Shown: positions 1-9,390, counted from the stretch's first letter. The stretch is 38,347 nucleotides of DNA from Candidatus Giovannonibacteria bacterium RIFCSPLOWO2_12_FULL_44_15 (GCA_001778905.1 MFIQ01000013.1:1-38347), one strand, 5' to 3'. Translations and numbers: made by a program. Notes: generated by a model from the sequence alone, not told the origin.

Positions 1-1689
1 TTACGGCAATTTCTCCGGTTCTGTCGTGACGACAAATAGCCTCTTCCAAAAGCGGTCGCGAAACGCGTCGTAGAATTCAGAAAATTCCTGGTTCTTGAGA
101 AACGCCAAAATTATTGCCCCGAAGATAATACCGAAGATCCCAGCAAAAAATCCCTGCGCGAATATTCCCATAAAAGTGTCGAGGTCAAAAAATCGCGCAA
201 GAATCTTCAAGGAATAATAAACCACTACGCCCAAAGCGGCGCTTGAAACGACGGAATCACGCAACGACCTTCCTATTTTCGATGAAATATCGCGTATTTC
301 AAAAGTTCTCCTGAAGTACATGGCAAGCAGGAATAAATTTATAACACTGCTTAGCGAAAGCGCTAAAGGCAATACCAATACTCCCCCTTCGGAAATATCC
401 CCGACGCGAAGCAAAGTCAAAAATAAATCCCTGAACTGTAAAGAATTTTTAAAAAGATTCAATAGCCACCATGCTGAAGCAACGCTTACAATGGACGAAA
501 ATAAATTCATAACGACAGGCAAATACGTATGCCCGGAAGCATAAAACGCCCTGATATAGAGCATCAGAAGGCCCTGCGACAAAATCGAAAGAGAAAAAAG
601 AAGTAAGGCCGCGGCCGTAAGGCGAGTATCTAGCCATGAAAAGGCGCCAGCGCCCAAAACCACCCTTACTATCTGCGCCCGGAGCACTATGAACAAGACG
701 GTGGCTGGCAGAGACCAAAAGATAATATGCCGCAAGGCGAGCGAGAAATGATCAAGAAAATCCTTCGTTCCATTCTTAACATACAGGGCGGCCATGGTCG
801 GGAAAGCGGATACAGAATACGAAAGGCCGATGACAGAGAGGGGCACAGACTGAAGGTTGGCCGCGAAATTAAAAACAGACACTGCTCCCGCCCCCATGGT
901 GCTTGCCATAGCTGTTATCACGCTTATGACAATTTGATTTAAAGAAAGGCCAAGGGTTCTTGGGAAAGAAAGCTTAAGAGATCCAATGACATCAGCCGAA
1001 ATTCTCGGAAGACGCGGAGTAATTGAGAAGCCAAGGGAAAACACCGTGGGAAGTTGTATTGCAAGATGCATCAAAGCGCCCAAAATAACCCCCCATACTA
1101 TCCCATACAAGCCGTATTTCGGCATTAAAAATAATATCCCGATTATGATTCCTAAATTATAAAAAAGAGGGGATGCGGCATATACATAAAATCTCCGGAA
1201 TGATTGGACAACGGATGAAACAAGATTGGATAAGCCCAGGAGAAGCGGAGACAAAAGGAGTATGCGCGCCAAATTAATCGCCGTTTCTTGCTCTGCCACG
1301 GAAAACCCCGGCGTGAAATACGGCATCAGCACCGGCATTAAAAAGTAGGCGGCGATTACCATAAAAACTGTACCAACAAAAAAAAGCGAAAAAATATTTC
1401 CAAAAAATTTCTCCGCTTCTTTGTTATTTTCGGAAAATTTTTCCAGGAGAGTTGGGATAAGGGCAGTGGATGCGGCAAAAAAAAGTGAAACCGTATATAT
1501 TAGGTCGGGAATCCGAAATGACGCGTAATAGATGTCGAGGGCTCTGGAGGCGCCGAAATCTGCGGCGAGCAAGCGGTCCCTAAAAAGGGAAAGGATATCG
1601 GCCAATATTCCCGCAGCTGCTAAAACGGCAGCGCTCCGAGTGACGCTCCTTAGCTCACTTCCAAAGATGGAGAGGAGATAATTCACCAT
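1..1689 (-). CDS. murJ: MurJ/MviN-type lipid II flippase
   Basis: 562-residue polytopic membrane protein, the usual length for MurJ of the MOP flippase superfamily, which moves lipid-linked peptidoglycan precursor across the inner membrane. The N-terminal part carries the family pattern: a first helix with AGILADILSLFRDRLLAADFGAS (first 20 residues shown in part as ILADILSLFRDRLLAADFG), then ALDIYYASFRIPDLIY and a SFRRFYVYAASPLFYNLG segment near residues 165-182. About 14 hydrophobic segments can be traced. The start ATG shares one base with the stop of the upstream gene at 1689 (TAATG), so the two are translationally coupled. Family assignment is firm; substrate is inferred from the family. 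Confidence 0.9.
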   Translation of the reverse strand: MVNYLLSIFGSELRSVTRSAAVLAAAGILADILSLFRDRLLAADFGASRALDIYYASFRIPDLIYTVSLFFAASTALIPTLLEKFSENNKEAEKFFGNIFSLFFVGTVFMVIAAYFLMPVLMPYFTPGFSVAEQETAINLARILLLSPLLLGLSNLVSSVVQSFRRFYVYAASPLFYNLGIIIGILFLMPKYGLYGIVWGVILGALMHLAIQLPTVFSLGFSITPRLPRISADVIGSLKLSFPRTLGLSLNQIVISVITAMASTMGAGAVSVFNFAANLQSVPLSVIGLSYSVSAFPTMAALYVKNGTKDFLDHFSLALRHIIFWSLPATVLFIVLRAQIVRVVLGAGAFSWLDTRLTAAALLLFSLSILSQGLLMLYIRAFYASGHTYLPVVMNLFSSIVSVASAWWLLNLFKNSLQFRDLFLTLLRVGDISEGGVLVLPLALSLSSVINLFLLAMYFRRTFEIRDISSKIGRSLRDSVVSSAALGVVVYYSLKILARFFDLDTFMGIFAQGFFAGIFGIIFGAIILAFLKNQEFSEFYDAFRDRFWKRLFVVTTEPEKLP

Positions 1690-3989
1690 TATTGATTGAC
1701 GGGAACGCTCGGTCTCTTTTCAGGGGCCGGAGGCGCGATTTCGAAAAGCGGGTCCTTGCCGGCGGATAAGTTTGCGATTATTTTTTTTACTTCAGCATTA
1801 GTCGGGTTTAACACTTCTATGTTGCGAAATTGTTCGAGGGCCTTGTCTCTATTCCCCTGTCTGGCATAAGCAAGCCCGAGGAAATAACGGGCATTTGAAT
1901 AGCTCGGAATAATGCTGACCGCCCGCTCTAAAACAATTTGGGATTCAGCTATCTGATTATTCTGGTAATAAAGCAACCCGAGCTGGAACAAGACGCCTAC
2001 ATCATTCGGCGCAAGGTAAGCGGTATTTTCGGCGCTCTTAATGGCACCTGCGATATTTCCTCTAGTCGCCTCTATTTGCGCCAACAAGAAATGCGCTTCC
2101 GCATAATCTTTCTTTATGCCGATTGCTTTATCCAAAAAGTCCTTGGCCTTCGGCAAATCATTCTTAAGAATTTCGACGCGAGCCGAAGCAAGATATGCCT
2201 CCGGGCTTGTCGGAGCGACTTCCGAAGCTTTAGCGTAAGAGCTTTGGGCCAACTCAACTACTCCCTGGATCTGAAAAGGAATCACAGCTTCGTAAACCTT
2301 GCCTAAATTCATCCAATTCAATGAATCTATTGGATTGATATTGCTTGCTTCCTGGGCTTTATCAATCGTGTCCGCGAGAACACTTTGGAATTGCGTTCTT
2401 TTTTCATCATCCGTCGCCGAAGAATTTACAACTCTTTGAAGTTTTAGCAGTCCGAGGTCGGTGTAACTTCTTAAATAGATATCGCGCTTATCGAACTTAA
2501 TTGCCCTCGTAAATGCGTCCCCGGCGCTATCCAGATTTCCCGCATTCGCATATACAGATCCATCCCCATACAAAATCGAAGCGTAATATTTCTGGGCTAA
2601 TATCGATACCCAAGAAGCGCCTAGAACAATGAGGAGAATTATAAGGAGGGCTCCTACGAAACCCGCAATTGACCTCTCAAAAAGAGATATTTCAAATTCC
2701 TCCATAATCCCTTTTTGCATGGCAAGCCCGAAAAATAATCCGGTCAAAAGAAAGGTTGGGAAAATAAGCGCAAACCCGCCGGAATAAAGGAACGCGAAAA
2801 CCCACATATATAGCGCCCCTCCGAAAGTCGCCAAAATCAGAAAGGAAGAAGAGGGAGTAGATTTTACCAACCCCTTAAAGCCGTAATATAGGAGGAACGC
2901 GAGAAAAACCAAAAGCGAAAGCGCGCCGACAAGTCCTGTTGTGACAAGGAGCGTCGGGACAAACCCATATCCGGCGTTAAATCTTGCCTGCCAAAAAGGA
3001 GTTGATAGGATTTCGAGCGGACGGTGTTTAGCCCAAGAATATGCGAAAGCATTCGGGCCATAACCGAAAGCCGCGTTTTCCGATAAGGCGCCAGACGCGG
3101 TCTTAAGGGTGAACTCAAGATTTGGGCGAACTTCAATAAATTGTATTTTAAGCTGGTCTCCGATATCGGTTATGAGTTTTCCGGAAAATAGCATGACAAG
3201 CGATACAAGCAAGACAACAAAAGTTACCCGGAAAATATTCGAAGTGCCTCTGCCCTGGGAATAATGGTACGCGAGTAAAATTACCAGAATCCCCGCCAAC
3301 GTCCACCAAACTAGACTAAGATTAACAAGCGCAGTTAATACCAACGAGGCAATCAAAATGACCCACAGTGCCATTTTGAGATAAGACTTCGGAAGAAATT
3401 CGAGAAAAATTGAAGAAAGCAAAACTATAAGTCCAGAAAAAATTCCGAGCTCATTCCATGATCCCAATAAGTTTGCGGTTGTCTCAACTCCCATTGAAGG
3501 CCAGAGAGGAATTTTAAGCAATGTCTGAAAAATCTGAAAAACAACCAAAACCAAAAACGATCCGAAGAACGCCAGCATCGTCCTGAAAGTTTTTTCCTCT
3601 GAATCCATCACCAAAAACGCAAAGATCAGAGTCAGCGCAAAAATACCTATCGCGGAAAGTGTCCCCGGCTCGGAACCTAGTCCCGAAAAAGAAACATGCG
3701 GAGATTTCGAGAGAAGGCCGGAAACGGCGACGCTCGCAATAAAAACCAGGAGAAAAATTCCCATAAGGCTCTTAGGAATTTTTATCTTCCCTGATTGAAG
3801 AGAGGTAATCAGATATATGATGCCAATTATTAAAATCCCAAAATAAACCAGATAGCTTTTATTAAGAGAGGATGGAAAAACCGTTAACGGCAAAACAAAG
3901 AACGGGAAAATGAACGCGAGAGCATAAAATAACCATTCGCTGGCCTTAGAACCAAAGCCCGCTACTTGTTCTCTAAATCCTTCTGGCAT
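1689..3989 (-). CDS. O-antigen ligase/Wzy-like membrane protein with C-terminal TPR repeats
   Basis: 766 residues in two parts. Residues 1-480 hold about a dozen membrane segments with a large extracytoplasmic loop near 265-330, the layout of the O-antigen ligase/polymerase (Wzy_C, WaaL-like) superfamily. Residues about 490-740 are tetratricopeptide repeats; recognisable units include AEAHFLLAQIEATRGNIAGA and ARYFLGLAYARQGNRDKALE. A proline-rich tail follows. Such ligase-TPR fusions are common in CPR genomes and probably polymerise or transfer surface glycans; the substrate is unknown. It precedes murJ with a one-base overlap, which fits an envelope operon. It starts divergently from the HTH gene at 4037. 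Confidence 0.72.
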   Translation of the reverse strand: MPEGFREQVAGFGSKASEWLFYALAFIFPFFVLPLTVFPSSLNKSYLVYFGILIIGIIYLITSLQSGKIKIPKSLMGIFLLVFIASVAVSGLLSKSPHVSFSGLGSEPGTLSAIGIFALTLIFAFLVMDSEEKTFRTMLAFFGSFLVLVVFQIFQTLLKIPLWPSMGVETTANLLGSWNELGIFSGLIVLLSSIFLEFLPKSYLKMALWVILIASLVLTALVNLSLVWWTLAGILVILLAYHYSQGRGTSNIFRVTFVVLLVSLVMLFSGKLITDIGDQLKIQFIEVRPNLEFTLKTASGALSENAAFGYGPNAFAYSWAKHRPLEILSTPFWQARFNAGYGFVPTLLVTTGLVGALSLLVFLAFLLYYGFKGLVKSTPSSSFLILATFGGALYMWVFAFLYSGGFALIFPTFLLTGLFFGLAMQKGIMEEFEISLFERSIAGFVGALLIILLIVLGASWVSILAQKYYASILYGDGSVYANAGNLDSAGDAFTRAIKFDKRDIYLRSYTDLGLLKLQRVVNSSATDDEKRTQFQSVLADTIDKAQEASNINPIDSLNWMNLGKVYEAVIPFQIQGVVELAQSSYAKASEVAPTSPEAYLASARVEILKNDLPKAKDFLDKAIGIKKDYAEAHFLLAQIEATRGNIAGAIKSAENTAYLAPNDVGVLFQLGLLYYQNNQIAESQIVLERAVSIIPSYSNARYFLGLAYARQGNRDKALEQFRNIEVLNPTNAEVKKIIANLSAGKDPLFEIAPPAPEKRPSVPVNQ

Positions 3990-3998
3990 AGAATTTTA

Positions 3999-4028
3999 TT
4001 AACAATAATAGATAAATAATAGCATAAT
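3999..4028 (+). promoter_or_regulatory. Predicted leaderless promoter of the HTH gene
   Basis: TTAACA (3999-4004), an 18-bp spacer and CATAAT (4023-4028) lie 8 nt before the ATG at 4037. A transcript starting about 7 nt after the -10 would have essentially no leader. No Shine-Dalgarno sequence precedes the start. Predicted by eye. Confidence 0.45.
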
Positions 4029-4036
4029 CTTAAATT

Positions 4037-4243
4037 ATGTCTAAAAGCGTGTCTAGTGCATATCTGAAGATAAAAGATGCCGCGATTTTTCTGGGGGTCA
4101 GTCCAGAAACATTGAGATCTTGGGAGAAAAACAAGAAGCTTTTGTGTACGCGCGACCCTAAGAATAGATACAGGCTTTATAAAATTGGAATACTTCAAAA
4201 ATTCAGGGAAAGTCGAAAGAAAAAATATCACAAAAGCGGATAG
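4037..4243 (+). CDS. Small MerR-type helix-turn-helix protein
   Basis: 68 residues, almost all of it a MerR/excisionase-like winged HTH: AAIFLGVSPETLRSWEKN is the recognition motif, followed by a basic wing (RDPKNRYRLY). There is no coiled coil or effector domain, so it is either a minimal regulator or an excisionase/recombination-accessory type protein. The tail is strongly basic (RKKKYHKSG), as expected of a DNA binder. It stands alone between the divergent ligase-TPR gene and rnpB; the rnpB promoter starts 2 nt after its stop codon. Target unknown. Confidence 0.75.
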   Translation: MSKSVSSAYLKIKDAAIFLGVSPETLRSWEKNKKLLCTRDPKNRYRLYKIGILQKFRESRKKKYHKSG

Positions 4244-4244
4244 G

Positions 4245-4272
4245 TTGACTTTGAGGTAATTCTGTGCATAAT
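4245..4272 (+). promoter_or_regulatory. rnpB promoter
   Basis: TTGACT (4245-4250), 16-bp spacer, CATAAT (4267-4272). Predicted start near 4279, matching the expected 5' end of the RNase P RNA. It directly abuts the stop codon of the HTH gene. Confidence 0.7.
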
Positions 4273-4278
4273 AAGGAT

Positions 4279-4651
4279 GAATGCGTTGGGTGATCGCTCC
4301 CGTCTGATTGCGAAGCTTTCGTCGGGGGAGGAAAGTCCGAACACCCCTTAAATTTTTAAGGATGTAGGCAGTGGGTAACGCCCACCTTCCGAAATAATAT
4401 TCGGAACGGGACAGTGCCACAGAGACAATACTAACCGCGATTAATATCGAGGTGAAAGGTGAAAAGTATCCTTCAAAAGGATTCGCTCCGAACGCAAGGT
4501 CGGAGCGTGGAAAACCCTGCCTGGTGCAAGGCCGTGCTCCGACCTATGTCGGAGAGTGCCGCTTCAGACCCGCCGTAAGACGGGATCGAGATAAATGATC
4601 ACACATCTGCCGAAGAGGCAGAGGACAGAATTCGGCTTATAGACGCATCTC
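4279..4651 (+). ncRNA. rnpB: RNase P RNA, bacterial type A
   Basis: The catalytic RNA of RNase P, which removes 5' leaders from pre-tRNAs. The universally conserved 5' block GAGGAAAGTCC is at 4328-4338 and the 3' block ACAGAATTCGGCTTAT at 4625-4640. Helix P1 forms between ATGCGT (4280-4285) and ACGCAT (4643-4648). Further stems are visible, for example the GGTCGGAGC/GCTCCGACC pair around 4498-4545. The length of about 373 nt is typical for type A. A sigma70-type promoter precedes it and an intrinsic terminator follows at 4653-4690. Ends are estimated from P1 and the promoter, within a few nt. Confidence 0.93.
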
Positions 4652-4652
4652 T

Positions 4653-4690
4653 AAATCAAAAATCGCTCGTAATGGAGCGATTTTTGATTT
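4653..4690. terminator. Bidirectional terminator between rnpB and ftsZ
   Basis: A perfect 16-bp stem (4653-4668 with 4675-4690) and a 6-nt loop. A5 and T5 runs inside the stem give a U-tract in both directions. Position 4690 is also the last base of the ftsZ stop codon, so it ends both rnpB (+) and ftsZ (-). Confidence 0.88.
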
Positions 4691-5802
4691 TACAGTTTTT
4701 TTGAGCGCCTCAAGAAAGCCGGGATCGAATCCCATTCGGAACTCTCTGGTTCTTTATCTTGAATATTTTCTTCGCTTTTTGTTCCTGTTTTATCGGAGCG
4801 GATGGATTTAGAGCTATCAGTGAATAGAGACGGGCTCCGGCCCAATCCGACGGGAAAGCCCGAGGCGATAACGGTAACTTTTACCTGCCCGGATTTTAAT
4901 CTTTCGTCGCGAACTGCTCCGAAAATTATCTTCGCTTCCCGATCCACATTTTCTGTAATAATTTTTGCGGCCTCCTGCACCTCCCACATCGAAAGATCAT
5001 CTTTGCCGGAGATCGTAAATAAAACTCCCTTGGCTCCTTCCGCGGAAACTTCGAGTAGAGGCGAATGGACAGCCATGCGCGCCGCCTCCTGCGCCCTTGA
5101 TTTCCCTTGGGCAAGGCCTATCCCGATTATTGCCGAGCCGGAATTAGATAAAATAGTTCTGACATCCGCAAAGTCCACATTGACTATGCCCGGCGTTATT
5201 ATCAAGTCCGCGATACCTTCAACCGCCTGCCTCAAAACTTCATCGCACATCGCGAATGCCGCCAAGAAAGAAGTATCCCTCTCAACAATGCTTAAAAGAC
5301 GGTCGTTGGGGATAACTATCATAGCGTCAACGGCTTTCCTGAGCCGCACCAAACCTTCCTCCGCAATATTTTTTCTGACGTCCCCTTCAAATGAAAACGG
5401 CTTCGTGACAATTGCAACAGTAAGTATTCCTAAATTTTTCGCAATCTCCGCGACAGTTGGAGCCGCGCCGGTTCCCGTTCCCCCTCCGAATCCGCAAGTT
5501 ACAAAAATAAGATCGGCCCCACGTACCATTTCTTCGATTTCTCTTTTTGATTCCTCCGCAGCCATCCGGCCAAGATCGGGATTCATCCCCGCGCCGAGCC
5601 CTCTCGTTACTTCTTTCCCAATATGGAATTTTTTTGACGAGAGCGAATTATGCAAATCCTGCGCGTCAGTATTTATGGAAATAAAATCAACGCCCTTAAC
5701 TTTAGACCGAATCATGTGGTCCACCGCGTTCTGTCCCGACCCTCCGACTCCGATGACTTTTAGGCGGGCGGATGTCTCAAATTCTGGCTTAACCTGGGGC
5801 AT
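4690..5802 (-). CDS. ftsZ: Cell division protein FtsZ
   Basis: 370 residues; tubulin-like GTPase that polymerises into the division ring. The tubulin signature GGGTGTG is at residues 106-112, preceded by an N-terminal nucleotide-binding loop (IGVGGSGQNAVDHM, about 17-30). NTDAQDL near 44-50 and NVDFADVRTIL further on are also conserved. The C-terminal peptide IPAFLRR, which binds FtsA and other membrane tethers, is present near the end after a short variable linker. ftsA is on the same strand but about 10 kb upstream, with an accessory block between the two. The last codon overlaps the terminator shared with rnpB. Confidence 0.97.
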   Translation of the reverse strand: MPQVKPEFETSARLKVIGVGGSGQNAVDHMIRSKVKGVDFISINTDAQDLHNSLSSKKFHIGKEVTRGLGAGMNPDLGRMAAEESKREIEEMVRGADLIFVTCGFGGGTGTGAAPTVAEIAKNLGILTVAIVTKPFSFEGDVRKNIAEEGLVRLRKAVDAMIVIPNDRLLSIVERDTSFLAAFAMCDEVLRQAVEGIADLIITPGIVNVDFADVRTILSNSGSAIIGIGLAQGKSRAQEAARMAVHSPLLEVSAEGAKGVLFTISGKDDLSMWEVQEAAKIITENVDREAKIIFGAVRDERLKSGQVKVTVIASGFPVGLGRSPSLFTDSSKSIRSDKTGTKSEENIQDKEPESSEWDSIPAFLRRSKKL

Positions 5803-5815
5803 AGTTATACCTAAG

Positions 5816-5842
5816 ACTATACTCGAATAATTTGAGGGTCAA
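5816..5842 (-). promoter_or_regulatory. Possible ftsZ promoter
   Basis: Read on the minus strand: TTGACC (5837-5842), a short 15-bp spacer and TATAGT (5816-5821), 13 nt before the ftsZ ATG. The leader would be about 6 nt. The spacer is suboptimal, so confidence is low. It implies ftsZ is transcribed separately from the accessory genes upstream. Confidence 0.35.
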
Positions 5843-5884
5843 GCCCTAGATAAATAAAGGTTTATGGTAAAATTAGGCTATTTT

Positions 5885-6415
5885 TTACTTAATCAAATGT
5901 TCCTGCCCACGATTTGGACTTGTTGTGGTTCTCAAGAACCATGTAATCGGTTTCCCAATTTCTTTGGATTTTTTCTGGACCTCTTCTATGTCCGGAAAGC
6001 CTTCATAATCTAAAAACCCTAGATTTATTTCATTCTGGTTATCATCTGGAACATTATAGTAATTATATAGTCGATTAAGCATAGTCGCGTGCGGCAATCT
6101 GCCATCGATATACCAAGCACTCTTTTTTTCGCCCTCGTTTCTGGTTATAACGCAAAAGGCTCTATGATTCCTTTGTCTTGACACAATTTTATTATCGACA
6201 ATAAAAATATGGTTTTCCTTTCTGCTTGCTTCTTCGTCTTCTTCTGTCGTAAATGGAACTTCATAATACTTGGCTATTTCCTCTCTGGTCTCGTCGTACT
6301 CTGGCTCCCCATTTTTAAAAACTGCCTCTTCTCTATAATTTTCAAAATGCCCCCTTAGATGCGGGGAGTGCGTATTAAAAGTTTCTGGGGCGTTCTCGGG
6401 AATTCTTTCAAGCAT
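5885..6415 (-). CDS. Hypothetical protein
   Basis: 176 residues with no recognised family, no signal peptide and no membrane segment. Acidic N-terminal half (EEDEEASRKEN) and a more ordered-looking middle (HIFIVDNKIVSRQRNHRAF, then KKSAWYIDGRLPHATM). Aromatic residues are frequent (YNYYNVP). It is the last gene of the accessory block before ftsZ and follows the 99-residue gene by 15 nt on the same strand, so it is probably in that operon. No function can be proposed from sequence alone. Confidence 0.6.
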   Translation of the reverse strand: MLERIPENAPETFNTHSPHLRGHFENYREEAVFKNGEPEYDETREEIAKYYEVPFTTEEDEEASRKENHIFIVDNKIVSRQRNHRAFCVITRNEGEKKSAWYIDGRLPHATMLNRLYNYYNVPDDNQNEINLGFLDYEGFPDIEEVQKKSKEIGKPITWFLRTTTSPNRGQEHLIK

Positions 6416-6430
6416 AAATTAAACTTAGTA

Positions 6431-6730
6431 TTACTGTACCAAAACCGCCTTTAATCGCGAAATCTCCTCCTCAACCGCGCGTTCGATTTTGAGGGCGAGA
6501 TTGGGAACGCCTGCGGAAATTTCTGCAACGACCTCCTCCAAATCCGCGCCTTCTTCATGAAGCGCTTTCTGGATTTTCTGGGCGTCGTCGTCTGAAATAT
6601 TCGCGACCAAAACTCCAATCAAAACTTCCTCAAGCCTTTTATTGACTTTCGCCAATATTTCTTCCCGCTCTTCTTCGGGAAAGTTTTCTAATCCCAGTGC
6701 TTTTGATAATTCGTTTTTGCTACGCGACAT
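6431..6730 (-). CDS. Small helical hypothetical protein
   Basis: 99 residues, predicted almost wholly alpha-helical and acidic: NFPEEEREEILAKVNKRLEE, then a short hydrophobic stretch (VLIGVLVANISDDDAQKI) and a C-terminal helix. It resembles small helical proteins of unknown function common in CPR genomes (DUF5663-like), but I cannot confirm the family. It overlaps the end of the 888-residue gene by 11 bases (6720-6730), so translation of the two is probably coupled and their products may act together. Confidence 0.6.
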   Translation of the reverse strand: MSRSKNELSKALGLENFPEEEREEILAKVNKRLEEVLIGVLVANISDDDAQKIQKALHEEGADLEEVVAEISAGVPNLALKIERAVEEEISRLKAVLVQ

Positions 6731-9386
6731 TTTGTTTTGAATTATCTTCTTTATCTTTACTTAACTTTTCGCCAAGACCTCTAACCATATCAGCTCTATA
6801 ATCGCCAGCTCTCATTTTCTCTTCCCGTTCGACTCTCAAAATCGTTTCCTCCTCTGACTCCCCAGCATCTATCCTAGGATATCTCAAATCCTCCGGGGGT
6901 TCTCGTTTGGGTAGCCTATATTCCAGGAGTTGTGTCTCGGGGTTTAATTTTCCAATTACTTCTTCATTTTTCTCCTCAGATTTTCTTGGAGTTTCGCTTA
7001 TAGCTGGTTCCCTAACTCCAAACATTTGCTTAACATATCTATCTACAACGGCGTTGAGATTTTTCCTGGATGATATACTGTCTTTATCATTTAAAAAATC
7101 CTTAAGTGCTTCCGGTAAATCTAGTTTTATTGGCGCTACTTTGGCGTTAAGTTCCTGATCCCAAAGCCAAGCTTTTCTCCTTTGCGGAAGTCCGTTGAAC
7201 CAGCCGCTCATTTCTTTATAACTCTCGAATTTTTCATATCCGTCAGGAGTTTTAACGACATATTTAATATCCCCCTCTTTGACATCAAACCTCTTCTCCG
7301 CCAAATATTTATAAATCGGGTCCTCTGGAAATCTTTTCTCGACTCTCTCTTTTTTTGGCTTAGGTTCTGCTTTTGGCTCTGCCCTCTTCTCCGGTTTGGA
7401 TTCTTCAAATTCTGAATCTGGATCTTCAACATACTCGTAATTATCCAGTCCAATTGGCTTTACGTGCGTTCGGTTATCTTTTTCCGCTTCTGTAGGTTCA
7501 ACAATGACGGCTTCTTCTTTCAAGTCAATATATTCCATTTCTTTCTTTTTTATTTTTCCTTTGATATATTTTTCGACGGCATGACCCTCTCCGGCAAGAT
7601 AAGCCGCGCCAACAGTTGAAAATATATCGTCGAAGAAACTATTTTTGCCCTTCTCAGCTGCTTTCAGCGCGGCTTTATCTTTTATAAAATCGTAACTCCT
7701 TTGAAAAGCATCTGAGCCTGTCGGTTCTGTAAAGTCATTAGCCGAGATAGCCGCTGTCGCTTTTTCTTCCGCTTCTTTCAAAATAGTTTCTGAAAAATTA
7801 TTGCTTGGATTAAGCTCTGCTTTATAGTCTAAAACTCTCGCCCATTCGTCTGGTGAAACATTAGGAACAAAATTTTTTGCTAAATCCGTTTTCCCAAGTT
7901 CGCTCAATCCATCTGCCTTCCCCAACGCCGATAATATATCTGTGCCATGCAAGCTAAATGTGCCGCCAGGATGAATCTCTTTCGCAGAAATTAAATTTTT
8001 AAGATGGTCCTCCGCGTAGATAAGTTGGCTTTTGTCGTACGAAATATCAACCCCGGTTTTTCTGACTTCGGTAATTAAATCGTGGATCAAATTTCTGGCA
8101 ATATTTGTTGCCCCGTCTCCTGTCTTTGCCGTCATTTTAAACTCCTGCATATCCAGATTCGCCAATCCAGCGGCAACGGATTTTTCATAAGTCTTCGAAA
8201 ACACATCCGTTGCTTCTCCTTGAATTTGCTCGAACGCTTCTTTTCCTATCGCTTTTTTTGCATCCTTAAGCGCTGCTCCCGCTTCTTTTGGTCCATGAAA
8301 ATACTCTCCAAGATAATTTCCGACTATTCCTCCGAGAGCCCCACCAAGTCCTCCCATAATTGCTCCTTTTAGTGCACCTTTCTTCACTTTCTGCCATCGC
8401 TCCGAATTTAGCCCCATCTCTTTCAATATCTCTGCGTAAACTTTGTTTTTTCCTTCAGCCATGCCAACTTCCTCTTCGATTTTTATTAGATCAAAATACT
8501 TATCAAGTTTTTCTCTAAGATTAATATTTTTTTCTTTTCCAATGGCGTCCGCTTTGTTATAAAGTTCTTCCTTTCTCGCAAATAACTCCCGGTGCTTTTT
8601 TGTTTCGCCTCTGTATGCTTTAATTCCTTCCCAAGTTCCCCCGGCAATGGCACCGGAAGCGGCGCCGACAAAAACTCCCCCGGCAAGTCCAGTCGCCCAT
8701 TTTACGGAAGCCCGCGTCACCGCGCCGACAGCCATGCCGCCCAAGAAATTCTTAGTTTTCGCCCCGAAAAGTTTCTTCTTGTCGAATTTTGATAGTATTT
8801 CCTTCGGATTTAAATTGATTCCCCTAAACTTTTCTTTATTAGCTTCAAATACCTGCCCAAGAACGCTTCCCAAAATTTCCGCGGCTTTCTTTGCACCAAC
8901 CGGTTTTGCGTCTGGTGAAAATGCATCCGAGATTTTTTCTTTTTTTCCAAAAATTTTTTCCCGATATTTAGAAAGGTCGATTATTTTTTCACCTTCTTTC
9001 GAAATCTCCGCGCTTACTCCCGTCCCTCTTTCATTCAATTTAAAGGGGCCGATTTTATACTTTTTATCGCGCGTGGCAAATTCGCTATATGCGAAAATCT
9101 TCTCCCTATCCGGATCCGTAAAATTTTTGTCCAAAACAGAGAGTTCGAGTTTTCCGCTTTGCGCGGCTTCTTCTAGTTGCCCAGATATAATTCTCTCAGT
9201 ATCTTTCTTTATAGCATCCGCATTTTTCGGATCAGGATTTTCGGCTTTGATTCTATCCCAATATTTTCCAGACCAAACCTCCTCCGGAGATTTGGGTTTT
9301 TCTGCTGTTTTTTCAGGCCCGGAAACTATTTGGGCATCCTCCGATTTGGACGTGTCAAATTTTCTCGCTGCGTTTTCCATCGCCAT
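6720..9386 (-). CDS. Large glycine-zipper protein of unknown function
   Basis: 888 residues, the largest product of the block between ftsA and ftsZ. No signal peptide. Two glycine/alanine-rich hydrophobic segments, about residues 213-250 (GLAGGVFVGAASGAIAGG) and 338-360 (GAIMGGLGGALGGIVGNYLG), look like glycine-zipper membrane hairpins of the kind seen in pore-formers and some secreted effectors. A charged helical linker separates them. Residues about 660-720 are low-complexity K/E/P-rich (PKAEPKPKKERVEKRFP), followed by a more ordered region (DGYEKFESYKEMSGWF) and a disordered tail. It starts at MAMEN; the first ATG is preferred because a -10-like hexamer lies 6 nt upstream. Membrane-active or effector roles are speculation. 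Confidence 0.6.
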   Translation of the reverse strand: MAMENAARKFDTSKSEDAQIVSGPEKTAEKPKSPEEVWSGKYWDRIKAENPDPKNADAIKKDTERIISGQLEEAAQSGKLELSVLDKNFTDPDREKIFAYSEFATRDKKYKIGPFKLNERGTGVSAEISKEGEKIIDLSKYREKIFGKKEKISDAFSPDAKPVGAKKAAEILGSVLGQVFEANKEKFRGINLNPKEILSKFDKKKLFGAKTKNFLGGMAVGAVTRASVKWATGLAGGVFVGAASGAIAGGTWEGIKAYRGETKKHRELFARKEELYNKADAIGKEKNINLREKLDKYFDLIKIEEEVGMAEGKNKVYAEILKEMGLNSERWQKVKKGALKGAIMGGLGGALGGIVGNYLGEYFHGPKEAGAALKDAKKAIGKEAFEQIQGEATDVFSKTYEKSVAAGLANLDMQEFKMTAKTGDGATNIARNLIHDLITEVRKTGVDISYDKSQLIYAEDHLKNLISAKEIHPGGTFSLHGTDILSALGKADGLSELGKTDLAKNFVPNVSPDEWARVLDYKAELNPSNNFSETILKEAEEKATAAISANDFTEPTGSDAFQRSYDFIKDKAALKAAEKGKNSFFDDIFSTVGAAYLAGEGHAVEKYIKGKIKKKEMEYIDLKEEAVIVEPTEAEKDNRTHVKPIGLDNYEYVEDPDSEFEESKPEKRAEPKAEPKPKKERVEKRFPEDPIYKYLAEKRFDVKEGDIKYVVKTPDGYEKFESYKEMSGWFNGLPQRRKAWLWDQELNAKVAPIKLDLPEALKDFLNDKDSISSRKNLNAVVDRYVKQMFGVREPAISETPRKSEEKNEEVIGKLNPETQLLEYRLPKREPPEDLRYPRIDAGESEEETILRVEREEKMRAGDYRADMVRGLGEKLSKDKEDNSKQNVA

Positions 9387-9390
9387 ACCC

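Noticed and set aside
4802-5830. 342-codon open frame on the plus strand opposite ftsZ
   Set aside because: ftsZ on the other strand is unmistakable; the frame has low-complexity Ser/Thr/Pro content and no family pattern.
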